Assembly (NCBI GenBank): GCA_019637585.1 | Contig: JAHBVL010000005.1 | Location: forward strand, 1 to 64,000 | Direction of reading: 5' to 3' | DNA length: 64,000 bases | Source: Thermomicrobiales bacterium | Lineage (GTDB): Bacteria; Chloroflexota; Chloroflexia; Thermomicrobiales; UBA6265 | In this document: positions 8,393 to 17,384 of the stretch, one piece after another | Numbering within the stretch: position 1 is the first letter of the stretch | Layout: every line of letters begins with the position of its first letter | Program-made: the position numbers and the translations under genes | The notes under the pieces: model-generated | The model's input: the letters and a program-made list of their open reading frames with translations, nothing else | What the model was told of the DNA's origin: nothing | The model's database searches: none

Positions 8393-8851
8393 ATGGCTAC
8401 CGGAAAGGCTGCAGCGGCATCAAACGCCGCAGAAGAGTTGCTGGAGATTGTTCCACGGCTCAATCGCTGGGCGGAATCATCCGTTTCCTCCAGTGCCAAT
8501 GAGCTTCGCCTGAGTCTTCGCCAGCTTTCCGCGCTGACGATGATCGAGGACGAGGTTACGACGCTCGGTGATGTCGCCAAGCGACTGCATGTCACACCAG
8601 CGGTCGTCACCGGTTTGATCGACCGGCTGGAACGGCGCGGCTATGTGCGCCGGATCAACAGCACCGACGATCGCCGCCGCGTCATGCTGACACTGACCGA
8701 GAGTGGCCGTGAGGCGTCCAAAATGGCTTCGGAAACGCTGGCCAGCGAGCTGGAGGCGTCACTCGTCAAGCTGGGCATGGATGACCTGCAGATGATCAAC
8801 AAAGCGCTGGAGCGGCTGCAGCCGATCACCACAGAACTGGAGCAGCGCTAA
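8393..8851 (+). CDS. MarR-family transcriptional regulator
   Basis: A dimeric winged-helix regulator (152 aa). The MarR core is seen as LSLRQLSALTMI, then TTLGDVAKRLHVTPAVVTGL with the recognition helix, and the wing RRINSTDDRRRVMLTLTESG, which carries the family's DxRR motif. Start ATG 8393 follows CAGGAGAAGGAC. An upstream in-frame ATG at 8360 is not supported. The gene is divergent from the 7643-8146 gene across about 246 bp, so that operon is a possible target. I see no convincing long palindrome in the gap. Confidence 0.87.
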   Translation: MATGKAAAASNAAEELLEIVPRLNRWAESSVSSSANELRLSLRQLSALTMIEDEVTTLGDVAKRLHVTPAVVTGLIDRLERRGYVRRINSTDDRRRVMLTLTESGREASKMASETLASELEASLVKLGMDDLQMINKALERLQPITTELEQR

Positions 8852-8860
8852 GCGCTACCT

Positions 8861-11020
8861 TCAGCGTCCATCCCCGCCTGACCCGTCATCGACCGTATGC
8901 GGGTCAGGCGTTTTCCTTGCCGTCTCGAACCCGAGATCCCGAACGAGCGACGTCAGCGACTGCAGCTGGTCCTGCGCCAAAACCGGGTCGAGGAGGACGC
9001 GAATACCCTCGTCGCCGCGCTCGACCACCCAGCCGGCTTCCCGCAATGCCAGGATGAGGCGTTCGTCCTGATCCAGACCATCCGGGACGATCTCCGCAAG
9101 GAGTCCTATCCGCACTCGTCGATCGATGCCTGGCCACGATTGAAGCGTCGCCAGCATCTGGGGAGTGAGCATCGTCCCGGTTTCGGCCGCCAGATACCGG
9201 GTGACATCGCTGACCGATGCTCCGGCATCCAGCGCTCGCCGCATGGAGGCAGGAGTCATGCGGTAGATGGCGACAGGGCGCAGCTCCTGCTGATCGGCGA
9301 ACGCCGACAGCGACCAGACCCGCAGCGGCGTTGGATCGATCAGCTCGACGCCCAGATCGTCATGGAGGATCAGCGGCGGACCCGCCGGGGCGGCGAGATC
9401 GTCGACCGGATCGGTGCTTTCCAGGGTGCGCAGCATGTCGGTCGGCCGCAGCACCGCTCGCCCCGCACCATTCGTTCCCGTTTCGACTAGACCGAACCAG
9501 GCGAACGCCGACAGCATCGCCGCTCGCACGACGGCAGCCGAAGCATGCCTGGCCCAATCGTGATGCCCCGTCGGGACATCCAGGGACCCTGCTGTGGCCA
9601 GCGCAGCCCCCTCACCCAAGATGTCGGGATCGACCGATACCACCCATCGGGCGATCGAGCCGGTGTCGTACCACGTCCCCTGCTCCAGACTGGCGAGAAG
9701 CACGAGCAGCTTGCGGCGGAACTGCGGCAAGCCGGCATCGCTGACCGCAACCCCTGAACGCCCGGCGCCTTCGATCCATTCGGCAGACGCGTTCCACCAC
9801 CAGATGAGATGCGAAAACTGATTGGCGAAAGACCGGGATCGCCACTGTTTCCAGGACCGGCCCACCGCCAGCGGGGCATCCCGGTTTTCACCCCCCTCCA
9901 GAACATTCTCCTGCCGTCCCAGCGCCGCCAGGAATGCCAGGTAGGCAGGGAGCGATTCTTCGTCGCTCCGGTTCCAGAGCCGGCCACTGATAGCATTCAA
10001 CCAGGCGCCCGGCGTCTCTTCGAAATGACCGATCGAGGGAGCTCCCGCCGCGGTGATCGCCCGCAGCAGGGTCAGGAGGTCCCATGGAACCGCCCAGGGA
10101 TGGATCCATGCGTCTGGCTCCACGGCCGCGGTATCCACCATCACCGGCGCCGATATCTGCCTCGCCACCTGCCGCGGGGATTCCGCGATCACCCGTTGCG
10201 GGATGAACAGAAACCGCGATTCGTCCGGTCCATAGGTGTGCCAGGCCAGCAAACGTTCCTCGAGCTTGCCGATGGCGGTTCTCCGGCGCTGAGCAAGCGC
10301 CACCCCTTCCCCAGCCATGCCTGCAGCGCCCATCAGATCGTCGAGTCTGGCGGACGCGCCGGCGGTTGAGCTCATCAGATCCCAGACAGTGGCGGCATCT
10401 CCCTTCAGCGACGCCAGAAGCGCCGCTTTCCGGTCGTCGTCGCCGAGCGCGTCGATAACCTGACGCTCCAGATCATCTCGTTCGAGAAGCCCGGGTACGA
10501 CCTCTACTCCCCAATGCCGGGCCGACTCCTCCAGTTCATTGACGTCGAGCAACGCCAGCAGCGCCGGCAGCGGCACGAGCTGCAGCGGACCAGCATCGAT
10601 CTCATCCTGAATGCGCCGAAAGGTCGCCGTCAGCTCTCTGGGCAGCAAGACGCGGGGGAGCTGTCCGATAGGCAGCTCCTCGTCACCTCCCTCCCGGAAG
10701 AGAATCCCCTTGCGATAGAGCGCGATCGCGACGTCGCGGGTCGTTTCTGCATCCCAGCCAAGAGCGGCGGCGATCTCCGGGATCGTCCGGGATGCTCCAT
10801 CCCGCGCATCGTCGAGCGCCAGGAGGTGAATCAGCGCGCGTTCAAGGGCCTCGAGACGCTCCCACACATCACGGGCGCTGCGAGGCTCCCGCATCTCCCG
10901 GTAGAGCTGTCCGACGATGGCATGACGATCGCGCCCGGTCACCACGGTCTGCCAGAATTCCGCGATTCTGGAGAGCTCGGGAATCGTGCGGGCGGTGAGC
11001 CGGCCGGCAAGATTGCGCAT
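8861..11020 (-). CDS. Large protein with XPB/helicase-associated C-terminal domain
   Basis: This protein (719 aa) has no Walker motifs. The last 180 residues (PPLILHDDLGVELIDPTPL, then YRMTPASMRRALDAGASV and the leucine-rich end) resemble the Helicase_C_3 / XPB-Ssl2-like associated domain found in actinobacterial proteins that precede an XPB helicase. Here no helicase gene is adjacent. The N-terminus (residues 1-130) looks like helical or winged-helix bundles. Likely a nucleic-acid-binding protein. The gene is divergent from the FAD oxidase, with 114 bp between. Confidence 0.6.
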   Translation of the reverse strand: MRNLAGRLTARTIPELSRIAEFWQTVVTGRDRHAIVGQLYREMREPRSARDVWERLEALERALIHLLALDDARDGASRTIPEIAAALGWDAETTRDVAIALYRKGILFREGGDEELPIGQLPRVLLPRELTATFRRIQDEIDAGPLQLVPLPALLALLDVNELEESARHWGVEVVPGLLERDDLERQVIDALGDDDRKAALLASLKGDAATVWDLMSSTAGASARLDDLMGAAGMAGEGVALAQRRRTAIGKLEERLLAWHTYGPDESRFLFIPQRVIAESPRQVARQISAPVMVDTAAVEPDAWIHPWAVPWDLLTLLRAITAAGAPSIGHFEETPGAWLNAISGRLWNRSDEESLPAYLAFLAALGRQENVLEGGENRDAPLAVGRSWKQWRSRSFANQFSHLIWWWNASAEWIEGAGRSGVAVSDAGLPQFRRKLLVLLASLEQGTWYDTGSIARWVVSVDPDILGEGAALATAGSLDVPTGHHDWARHASAAVVRAAMLSAFAWFGLVETGTNGAGRAVLRPTDMLRTLESTDPVDDLAAPAGPPLILHDDLGVELIDPTPLRVWSLSAFADQQELRPVAIYRMTPASMRRALDAGASVSDVTRYLAAETGTMLTPQMLATLQSWPGIDRRVRIGLLAEIVPDGLDQDERLILALREAGWVVERGDEGIRVLLDPVLAQDQLQSLTSLVRDLGFETARKTPDPHTVDDGSGGDGR

Positions 11021-11134
11021 ACGTGCCTCGCTTTGATCCCCAGGGATGCGACACTCCCCGCTCCCTGGTGGCCTCCCTGCGATAATACGTGTCCTGCAAG
11101 ATTTGCCGCTAATACGGCGAGTGGATCAGAAAGC

Positions 11135-12349
11135 GTGACCGCCGGCATGCCCAGAGAGTCGTACGACGTTATCGTGGTTGGCGGAGGCGTGCATGGCTGC
11201 TCCCTGGCCTACCGTCTCGCCGTGCGGAAGAAGCGCGTCCTCCTGGTCGAGCAACGTGACATCTGTTCCGGAGCTTCCGGGCGCAATGGCGGCATCACCG
11301 GAGAGGGATCCTCGCTTTTTGCCGGCGCCGGCGATGCGGTCTACGCGCTGACTTCCGAGAATCTGCGCATGATGTCGACCATCGGCGATGAGCTCGGTAT
11401 CGACTTTCAGCTGACCCGGCCAGGTGGTCTCGATGTCGCGACGACCGAGGCGCAGTGGGACCATCTCCAGCAGGCAGTGCCGGTGCAACGGGCCGCCGGA
11501 CTCGATGTGCATCTCCTCGACGCGCATGAAGCCCGCAAACTGGAACCCGCGCTGACTCCCGACATCATCGGCGCCAAGTTCGCCCGCGGCCATGGTCATC
11601 TCTGGCCATTTGGGCTGGTGCACGGTCTCGCCGGCGCCGCTACGAAACTCGGCGCCGAGATTCGGACCAACACAACCGTGTTCAATCTGCTGCGGCGCGG
11701 TGAGCGCGTCTCCGGCGTCACCACCTCCTCGGGCCAGTTCGAAGCCGAGCACGTGGTGCTGGCCACGAATTCGTACACCCCGTTGCTCTTGCCTGAGCTT
11801 CCGGCTGGATCGATTGTTCCAGCTCGCGGCCAGATCCTGGTCACCCAACCGGTGGCCCCGATGCTCAATCACGCCTTTGGCACGAACTTCGACAAGGAAT
11901 ATGGCCGTCAGGTGCCGGGCGGTCCCATTCTCTGCGGCGGATTCCGCCGTCTCGACGAAGACGAAGGGCTCGGGCACTATGAGGAGCGGGTGACCCTGCC
12001 CGTGATCTCCGGCATTGCCGGTTGTTTGACGCAGCTCTATCCGGCTCTGAAGGATATCCAGGTCGTCCGGTGCTGGGCCGGGATCATGGGATTCACCCCG
12101 GATGGCATCCCGCTGATCGGACCGATGGACGGCATGCCCGGACTGACGCTCTCGGCGGGATTCAATGGCGGCGGCTTTTCCTGGGCGCTGATCACCGGCA
12201 AAACGCTGGCCGCCCAGCTCTGCGGCGACACCGTCCCCTTCGACCTCTCACCCTTCCGGCCGGGCCGGTTCGCGGAGAAGGGCACGGCGTGGAACAACCC
12301 GTTTACGGCAGGAGAGGCGTCACGAGCACGCGCCGGACACGAGGTGTGA
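11135..12349 (+). CDS. FAD-dependent oxidoreductase, DAO family
   Basis: This flavoprotein (404 aa) belongs to the D-amino acid oxidase / glycine oxidase / sarcosine oxidase group, which oxidises secondary or primary amines. The dinucleotide fold opens with DVIVVGGGVHGCSLAYRLA, followed by LLVEQRDICSGASGRNGG, the usual FAD contact. Near the C-terminus WAGIMGFTPDGIPLIGP and LSAGFNGGGFSWA complete the FAD site. Two starts are possible: GTG 11135 (preceded by AGAAAG) and ATG 11147. The choice does not affect the domain. The substrate cannot be read from the sequence. Confidence 0.85.
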   Translation: MTAGMPRESYDVIVVGGGVHGCSLAYRLAVRKKRVLLVEQRDICSGASGRNGGITGEGSSLFAGAGDAVYALTSENLRMMSTIGDELGIDFQLTRPGGLDVATTEAQWDHLQQAVPVQRAAGLDVHLLDAHEARKLEPALTPDIIGAKFARGHGHLWPFGLVHGLAGAATKLGAEIRTNTTVFNLLRRGERVSGVTTSSGQFEAEHVVLATNSYTPLLLPELPAGSIVPARGQILVTQPVAPMLNHAFGTNFDKEYGRQVPGGPILCGGFRRLDEDEGLGHYEERVTLPVISGIAGCLTQLYPALKDIQVVRCWAGIMGFTPDGIPLIGPMDGMPGLTLSAGFNGGGFSWALITGKTLAAQLCGDTVPFDLSPFRPGRFAEKGTAWNNPFTAGEASRARAGHEV

Positions 12350-12355
12350 CCAGGT

Positions 12356-13021
12356 TTACCCGACCGCGGTGCCCTCACCAGCGGCTGACGTGAAGATGAT
12401 GCGCACCTCGGCAGGCTGATTGGGGTCGAGGTTGGCGATCAGCCAGCCTTCCGCTGTCTGCCCGTTCGACCCGATCACCGCGCGCGCCGTGGCTCCATCA
12501 GGACCAGTCAATCCTTCCGCCAGCAGCACGTACTGCCCGATCGGGATGTTGAGCCAGGCATACATGCCATCTTCGCCCTGCGATGTTCCTTCGAGCGAGA
12601 AAGTGCGGCCGTCCTCCAGCTTGACCACCGCGTTCATGATCGGTACCGGACCGCCGTCCAGGCATTCGCTCTCGTCGCTGTCGGCTTCCGGGCAGAGATA
12701 GCCGCTCAGCGCCAGACTCCCCAGCTCTTCACCACCCGGTTCTTCGCCGGCCGATTCCGTATTGCCGCTTTCCCCACCGGTGCCGTCTGATGCGGCCACG
12801 GTAGCCGGCGGATTTTGCGAGTCGCCGCCGTCATCGTCCTCGGAGAAGACCGCAATCGCCAGAACGGCGAGCACCGCGACGGTCACGAGACCGGCCAGAA
12901 TCGCGCGCAGGCGCTGGTTCGAGGCTGGAGCATCGGCCTCACCCGGCTGCTCCGCGCCCCCATGGTCACGCTCCGCCAGGTCCTCGTCGCGTATCGGTTC
13001 GGTCTGCTCGCGGTCACTCAT
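12356..13021 (-). CDS. Membrane-anchored secreted protein, function unknown
   Basis: This protein (221 aa) has a 40-residue acidic cytoplasmic head, one membrane helix (LRAILAGLVTVAVLAVLAIAVF), a low-complexity linker rich in Gly, Ser, Asp and Thr, and an outer domain of about 110 residues with a cysteine pair (YLCPEADSDESECL). The outer part reads like a small beta-sandwich of the carboxypeptidase-regulatory or collagen-binding type (MNAVVKLEDGRTFSLEGTS, YAWLNIPIGQYVLLAEG). No confident family. It lies 18 bp downstream of dapF and may be expressed with it. Confidence 0.65.
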   Translation of the reverse strand: MSDREQTEPIRDEDLAERDHGGAEQPGEADAPASNQRLRAILAGLVTVAVLAVLAIAVFSEDDDGGDSQNPPATVAASDGTGGESGNTESAGEEPGGEELGSLALSGYLCPEADSDESECLDGGPVPIMNAVVKLEDGRTFSLEGTSQGEDGMYAWLNIPIGQYVLLAEGLTGPDGATARAVIGSNGQTAEGWLIANLDPNQPAEVRIIFTSAAGEGTAVG

Positions 13022-13039
13022 CGTCGTTCCAATCACTCT

Positions 13040-13924
13040 CTACCAGGTCATCCAGGCGTCAGGCATGACGGAGCCAGTCGTCACCACGCTGGCGACCCCG
13101 CCCAACCGGATCTGGGACGCCCGGTTGCCGATCATCGTAAAGTCAACCGTCAATGTGCGTCCGCTGCTCGTCACAACCCGCACCGGTGTCCCGGCTATCC
13201 CCAGCTGCGCAGCCACAATCGCCGAGGCGACGGAACCCGTCCCACAGGCCAGCGTTTCGGCTTCGACGCCCCGTTCCCAGGTGCGCATGCGGATAGCGCC
13301 GTCCCGCAACGGCGAGATGGCGTTGACATTGACGCCCGCCGGGGCGAAAAGCCGGTGATACCGGATGGCGCGGCCAACAGAATCGAACGACTCCACCGGG
13401 GGCCACGCATCCGCATCGTCAACCGGGATGACGACGTGCGGCACGCCGACTGGCACCGCATGGCCGGCGACCTGGAAGGGGAGGCCGTCGATATCGAGCG
13501 CCATATCGAGCTCGCCTGAATCGGGCATGTTCAGCCAGACCTGTCGATCCTCGAACGCTGCCCGCACCACGCCGCTTTCCGTCAACATCCGAACCGGATT
13601 CGGCGCAATTCCCGTTTCGATGGCGAATCTGGCGCCGCACATGGCGCCATTTCCGCACATCTCCCCTTCGCTGCCGTCGGCATTGAAGTAGCGCCACCGA
13701 ATGTCGGCGTCCGCACCAGCGGGAAGACGTTCGATCAGCACAAGACCATCCGCCCCAACCGCGAGATGCTGGCGCGACACACGCCTGGCCCATTCCCCTT
13801 TCAAGGCTTCCGGAAGGAGGTCGTCCCGATTGTCGACGACGACGAAATCATTCCCCGACCCATTCATCTTCCAGAACGGCACCGGCTCTGTCAGGGATTC
13901 GATCGATTGGTTGGCAATGGTCAC
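13040..13924 (-). CDS. dapF: Diaminopimelate epimerase
   Basis: This enzyme (294 aa) interconverts LL- and meso-diaminopimelate in the lysine and peptidoglycan pathway. FWKMNGSGNDFVVVDN is the family opening. The two catalytic cysteines lie in NADGSEGEMCGNG and in ACGTGSVAS, the usual two-base pair. One conserved residue is unusual: the motif is CGNGxR in most members but reads CGNGAM here, with the arginine replaced by methionine. Length is normal. The start follows a family-like N-terminus, and the divergent NYN gene lies about 390 bp away. Confidence 0.9.
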   Translation of the reverse strand: MTIANQSIESLTEPVPFWKMNGSGNDFVVVDNRDDLLPEALKGEWARRVSRQHLAVGADGLVLIERLPAGADADIRWRYFNADGSEGEMCGNGAMCGARFAIETGIAPNPVRMLTESGVVRAAFEDRQVWLNMPDSGELDMALDIDGLPFQVAGHAVPVGVPHVVIPVDDADAWPPVESFDSVGRAIRYHRLFAPAGVNVNAISPLRDGAIRMRTWERGVEAETLACGTGSVASAIVAAQLGIAGTPVRVVTSSGRTLTVDFTMIGNRASQIRLGGVASVVTTGSVMPDAWMTW

Positions 13925-14315
13925 AACAACTCATCCCCCAATGAGGGGCGGACAGCTCGAGAACGCCCGAAAAGGATACGCGTTCGCCAGCGAGAGGCGA
14001 TTGCGGTCCCGCAAAGCATTCTACCGAAGGAGGGGACAGGAACCGGGCATCCCCGGCAAGCGGCTGTTCGCCGGGCGAGTATCCCCTCCATGCTAGACTG
14101 AACTCGTAAGCGGACAACTAGTTGCATTGTGGTCCGCTTGGACACGGAGCAGAGCATTTTTGTTCCGGCTTGTAATTGGCGTAACGAATGATGCGTACCG
14201 CTGTGATTGTGTTAAATGGTCTCCGACCCTCCTCGGACAGCTGTTTTCCGCGCACAACTGAACGAGCACAGCCCACGGGCGCTTCACCGTTGGTCGTCCC
14301 TGGAGGACCTCCAGC
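13925..14315. promoter_or_regulatory. Divergent intergenic region between dapF and the NYN gene
   Basis: This 391-bp gap holds no credible gene. It contains an inverted repeat, AAGCGGAC (14108-14115) with GTCCGCTT (14132-14139), and just before the NYN start the palindrome at 14300-14314. Promoters for both divergent genes must lie here, but I cannot assign -35 and -10 boxes with confidence. Confidence 0.5.
14300..14314 (+). promoter_or_regulatory. Palindrome enclosing the ribosome binding site of the NYN gene
   Basis: CTGGAGG, A, CCTCCAG is a perfect 15-base inverted repeat that ends two bases before ATG 14316. The Shine-Dalgarno GGAGG is inside it, so in mRNA a 6-bp stem with a 3-base loop could hide the ribosome site. 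It could also be a protein-binding operator. Confidence 0.55.
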
Positions 14316-15242
14316 ATGTCTGACGTTAGCAATAGCCAGACCGATAGTCTGAATGCAGCGGGTCAATCAGCAGAAGTAGCGGCTTTTGTCGACTTCGAAA
14401 ACGTACGGTACTCGACGATCAATTCGATGGGTCGCGAACCCGACCCCCTGACCTGGCGCGACAAAGCGCTTGAGTATGGGTTGATGGCCGTTGCCCGGGC
14501 CTATGCGGATTTCGATCAGCACCCCCAGCAGGTACGCACCAGACTGGACGTGGCCGGATTCGAAGCACAGCATTACCCGGCCAAGCGCACGGTCGATCAA
14601 CAAGGTCGTGAGAAGATCGTCTCCCGTTCCGATCTCAACTTCGCTCTGGATATCATCAACACCGCCCTGGCCCGCCCCGATATCAAGATCTTTCTTCTGT
14701 TCACCGGCGACAAGGATTTCATTCGAGTCGTCACCACCCTGCGCAACCGCCTCGGCAAGCGTGTAGTCATCTGCGGCGTACCCGGTTCGATCAGTCCCGA
14801 TCTGGTGGCGGCGGCAGGCGAGGCCGATCCTCTGGAGCTCGATCCGGTACCGGATGTCGATCTGGAAGTCATTCGGGCTATCGATCGCTACATCCAGCAG
14901 CTTCACGAGGGATTTGTCCCCACGCAGAGCCACATGAGCCGCACGCTCTGGCGTTTCCTCGATCGCAATGTGCTCCCTTCCGAACACATCGAAGCCAAAG
15001 TGATGGAACTCCTCCGCAAAGGAATCCTGACCAAGCGGCAAACGCTCAATGGGCAGAACCAGGAGCTCATCACCACTGAGCTCAATCCGGACCATCCTCT
15101 CGTTCAGGAGGCGCTGCCCGGCTACGGCCAGCAGAATGGCGCCTCGATGCCGATCGACCACGACGCGAACGACCCTGACCTCGATTGGGAAGAGCCTGAA
15201 GCCGAGCCAGTCGAGGGCAGCCCGGTCATGCGGATGCGATGA
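14316..15242 (+). CDS. NYN-domain (LabA/DUF88-like) protein, putative RNase
   Basis: The N-terminal 170 residues are a PIN-like NYN domain: AAFVDFENVRYS carries the first acidic residue, LNFALDIINTALARPD the next, and LLFTGDKDFIRVV the last. That set binds a metal in the family, which acts on RNA. The C-terminal 120 residues are helical and may form a winged helix (SHMSRTLWRFLDRNVLPSE). The total is 308 aa. The stop overlaps the start of the MutS-like gene (ATGA), so the two are translationally coupled. The RNA substrate is unknown. Confidence 0.85.
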   Translation: MSDVSNSQTDSLNAAGQSAEVAAFVDFENVRYSTINSMGREPDPLTWRDKALEYGLMAVARAYADFDQHPQQVRTRLDVAGFEAQHYPAKRTVDQQGREKIVSRSDLNFALDIINTALARPDIKIFLLFTGDKDFIRVVTTLRNRLGKRVVICGVPGSISPDLVAAAGEADPLELDPVPDVDLEVIRAIDRYIQQLHEGFVPTQSHMSRTLWRFLDRNVLPSEHIEAKVMELLRKGILTKRQTLNGQNQELITTELNPDHPLVQEALPGYGQQNGASMPIDHDANDPDLDWEEPEAEPVEGSPVMRMR

Positions 15243-17107
15243 CCGGCGCGACGGTTGAGGCCGCCACATCCGATCCCGAATCCATCTACACATCCCTGGC
15301 CGAAGCGTACGACCAGGTATTCCTCGCACGCTCGTCCGAGGAGCAGCGGCTGTCGAATTTCCGGTTGCTGGCCGGTGCCCTGCTCCTGGCGTCGATCGTC
15401 TGGTTCATCCTGCAATTGCCAGTGGCGGCGCTGGTTGCCGCTCTCGTCAGTGGCGTCGTTTTCGTCTGGCTGATCGTACGGCACCGGCGTGCGGCTAGCG
15501 CGCGGCTCAAAGCGCAGATTCTGCGGGATATCAATCTCGATGCGCTGGCTCGCATCAGCCGGGATTGGGACAATCTGCCGGAATCGGACCTACCCGTCGT
15601 CCCGGCCGATCATCCATTTGCGGCTGACCTGGACATCGTGGGGCACGCGTCCCTCTTTCGCCTGCTGAACACCACCGCCACGGCAACTGGTTCGGCCAGA
15701 CTGTTCGACTGGCTCACCGATCCGGCCCGGCCACCCGAAACAGAGGCACGCCAGGGAGCAGTCCAGGAACTGGCGCCACTCCTGGCATGGCGCCAGCAAC
15801 TGCAGATGCTGGGCACACTGAATCAGGCCGAGCGGCGCGACCCGGCGGCTTTTCTGCAGTGGGCGGAGAGCGATCCAGCGCTGTCGCGCTATGGCTGGCT
15901 GCCATGGTTGGCCAGAATCGGCGCCGCTGCAACAGTGATCGTGGCGCTGCTGGCGCTTGCCCGCATCATTCCGGCTCCCCTGATTGCGGTCCCGCTCATC
16001 GCGAACCTCATGCTGGGTGTCTGGAGCGGCCACGTGGTCGGTGATCGGATCAGCATTGCCCGGGAGCAACACCCTGCCCTGAAATCGTATGGCGACATCC
16101 TGGCCCACATCGATACGCAGCATTTCGCCGCTCCGCTCCTGGGGAATCTGCTCGACGAGCTGGGACGCGGCGACAAACCAGCGCATGAGGAAGTGATCCG
16201 CCTGGGCAAGATCACCTCGTTCGCCGTGCCCCGGTCGGCGATAACCCACTTCGCATTGCAGGCGCTGGGCAACTGGGATGTTCACGTCCTCGATGCGCTG
16301 GAGCGCTGGCAACGGGAAAATGGACAACATGCCCGGCAGTGGCTCGAGGTGATTGGCACGTTCGAGGCGCTCGCGGCATTGGCCGGACTGGCGCATGACA
16401 ACCCGGAGTGGGTTTTCGCATATGTCGGCACGGACTACAGCGCTTTCGATGGTGGGGAGCTGGGTCACCCGCTCATTTCGGAAACGGCGCGTGTCTGCAA
16501 CACGGTTCGTATTGGTCCGCCGGGCACCTTTCTGCTGGTCACGGGTTCGAACATGTCCGGAAAGAGCACGTTGCTGCGCTCGATCGGCATCAATGCGGTG
16601 CTGGCGCTGGCCGGAGGGCCATCCTGCGCCAGGAGTCTGACGCTGCCGCCGGTCGATCTCTGGACCAGTGTGCGGGTCACCGATTCGCTCGAAGCAGGCA
16701 TCTCGTTCTACATGGCCGAACTGCTTCGCCTGAAAGCGGTGCACGAAGCTGCGGTGACAGCTCACCGGGAAGGAAGGCCCTTCCTCTATCTGCTCGACGA
16801 GATCCTGCAAGGCACCAATTCGGCGGAACGGCAGATCGCGGCCCGGCACATCATCGCCCGCCTGGTCGACCTCGGCGCCATCGGCGCCGTATCGACCCAC
16901 GATCTCCACCTGGCCCACGGTCCAGAGCTCGAGACGTCGGCGGTTCCCGTCCACTTTTCGGACGTCTTCACCGACGGTCCGGACGGACCGGTGATGTCAT
17001 TCGACTACCAACTGCGCCCCGGCGTGGCCACCTCGACCAACGCCCTGAACCTGATGAGAATCGTCGGATTCGAGCCGGCCGAGGCGGACCCGAGCGCGTC
17101 ACCCTAA
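15239..17107 (+). CDS. MutS-like ABC ATPase with membrane segments
   Basis: This protein (622 aa) has the MutS C-terminal ATPase: Walker A GSNMSGKST, the signature-like SLEAGISFYMAEL, Walker B FLYLLDEI and the switch GAVSTHDLHLA. It lacks the mismatch-recognition domain. Instead it has hydrophobic pairs near residues 40-82 (LLAGALLLASIVWFILQL, VAALVAALVSGVVFVWLIV) and 225-265, which probably anchor it in the membrane. It belongs to the MutS-related membrane subgroup rather than to repair MutS. It overlaps the NYN gene by 4 bp. An ATPase coupled to a nuclease is the notable context; function unknown. Confidence 0.85.
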   Translation: MTGATVEAATSDPESIYTSLAEAYDQVFLARSSEEQRLSNFRLLAGALLLASIVWFILQLPVAALVAALVSGVVFVWLIVRHRRAASARLKAQILRDINLDALARISRDWDNLPESDLPVVPADHPFAADLDIVGHASLFRLLNTTATATGSARLFDWLTDPARPPETEARQGAVQELAPLLAWRQQLQMLGTLNQAERRDPAAFLQWAESDPALSRYGWLPWLARIGAAATVIVALLALARIIPAPLIAVPLIANLMLGVWSGHVVGDRISIAREQHPALKSYGDILAHIDTQHFAAPLLGNLLDELGRGDKPAHEEVIRLGKITSFAVPRSAITHFALQALGNWDVHVLDALERWQRENGQHARQWLEVIGTFEALAALAGLAHDNPEWVFAYVGTDYSAFDGGELGHPLISETARVCNTVRIGPPGTFLLVTGSNMSGKSTLLRSIGINAVLALAGGPSCARSLTLPPVDLWTSVRVTDSLEAGISFYMAELLRLKAVHEAAVTAHREGRPFLYLLDEILQGTNSAERQIAARHIIARLVDLGAIGAVSTHDLHLAHGPELETSAVPVHFSDVFTDGPDGPVMSFDYQLRPGVATSTNALNLMRIVGFEPAEADPSASP

Positions 17108-17206
17108 ACATCCATGCCGAGACCAGCGCGGCATCAAAGCGACGCGTAGCCTCGCCATGTATGGCGCTTTCGCCTACATCCGTTCGGGCGCCCTTCCGGA
17201 GCACCC

Positions 17207-17310
17207 GTCATCCTGAACGAAGTGAAGGATCTCTCCGTCGTCTCCCACCGCGACGGTCGTCTTCCTGGAGACTGCTGCGGCAGGAGATCCTTCGCTACGC
17301 TCAGGATGAC
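17207..17310. repeat. Long inverted repeat between convergent genes
   Basis: The left arm at 17207-17234 (GTCATCCTGAACGAAGTGAA and on) matches the reverse complement of 17282-17310 (GATCCTTCGCTACGCTCAGG and on) with few mismatches. The type GTCATCCTGAGCGAAGCGAA is a widespread intergenic palindrome in many bacterial genomes. It lies between the convergent MutS-like and M20 genes and may end transcription from either side; GGGGCTTTTT follows on the plus strand. Confidence 0.7.
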
Positions 17311-17384
17311 GGGGCTTTTTCAAGCCGTGCTGATGCCGGCGCCCGGCACGGCGGCTCAGGAAGTCGAAGCAGTCTCGTGGCACG

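Noticed and set aside
10514-11134. N-terminal extension of the FAD oxidase frame
   Set aside because: It is antisense to the helicase-associated gene; the dinucleotide fold starts right after 11147.
15590-16954. Minus-strand frame of 454 residues opposite the MutS-like gene
   Set aside because: Antisense shadow; the plus-strand frame carries Walker A, Walker B and the switch His.
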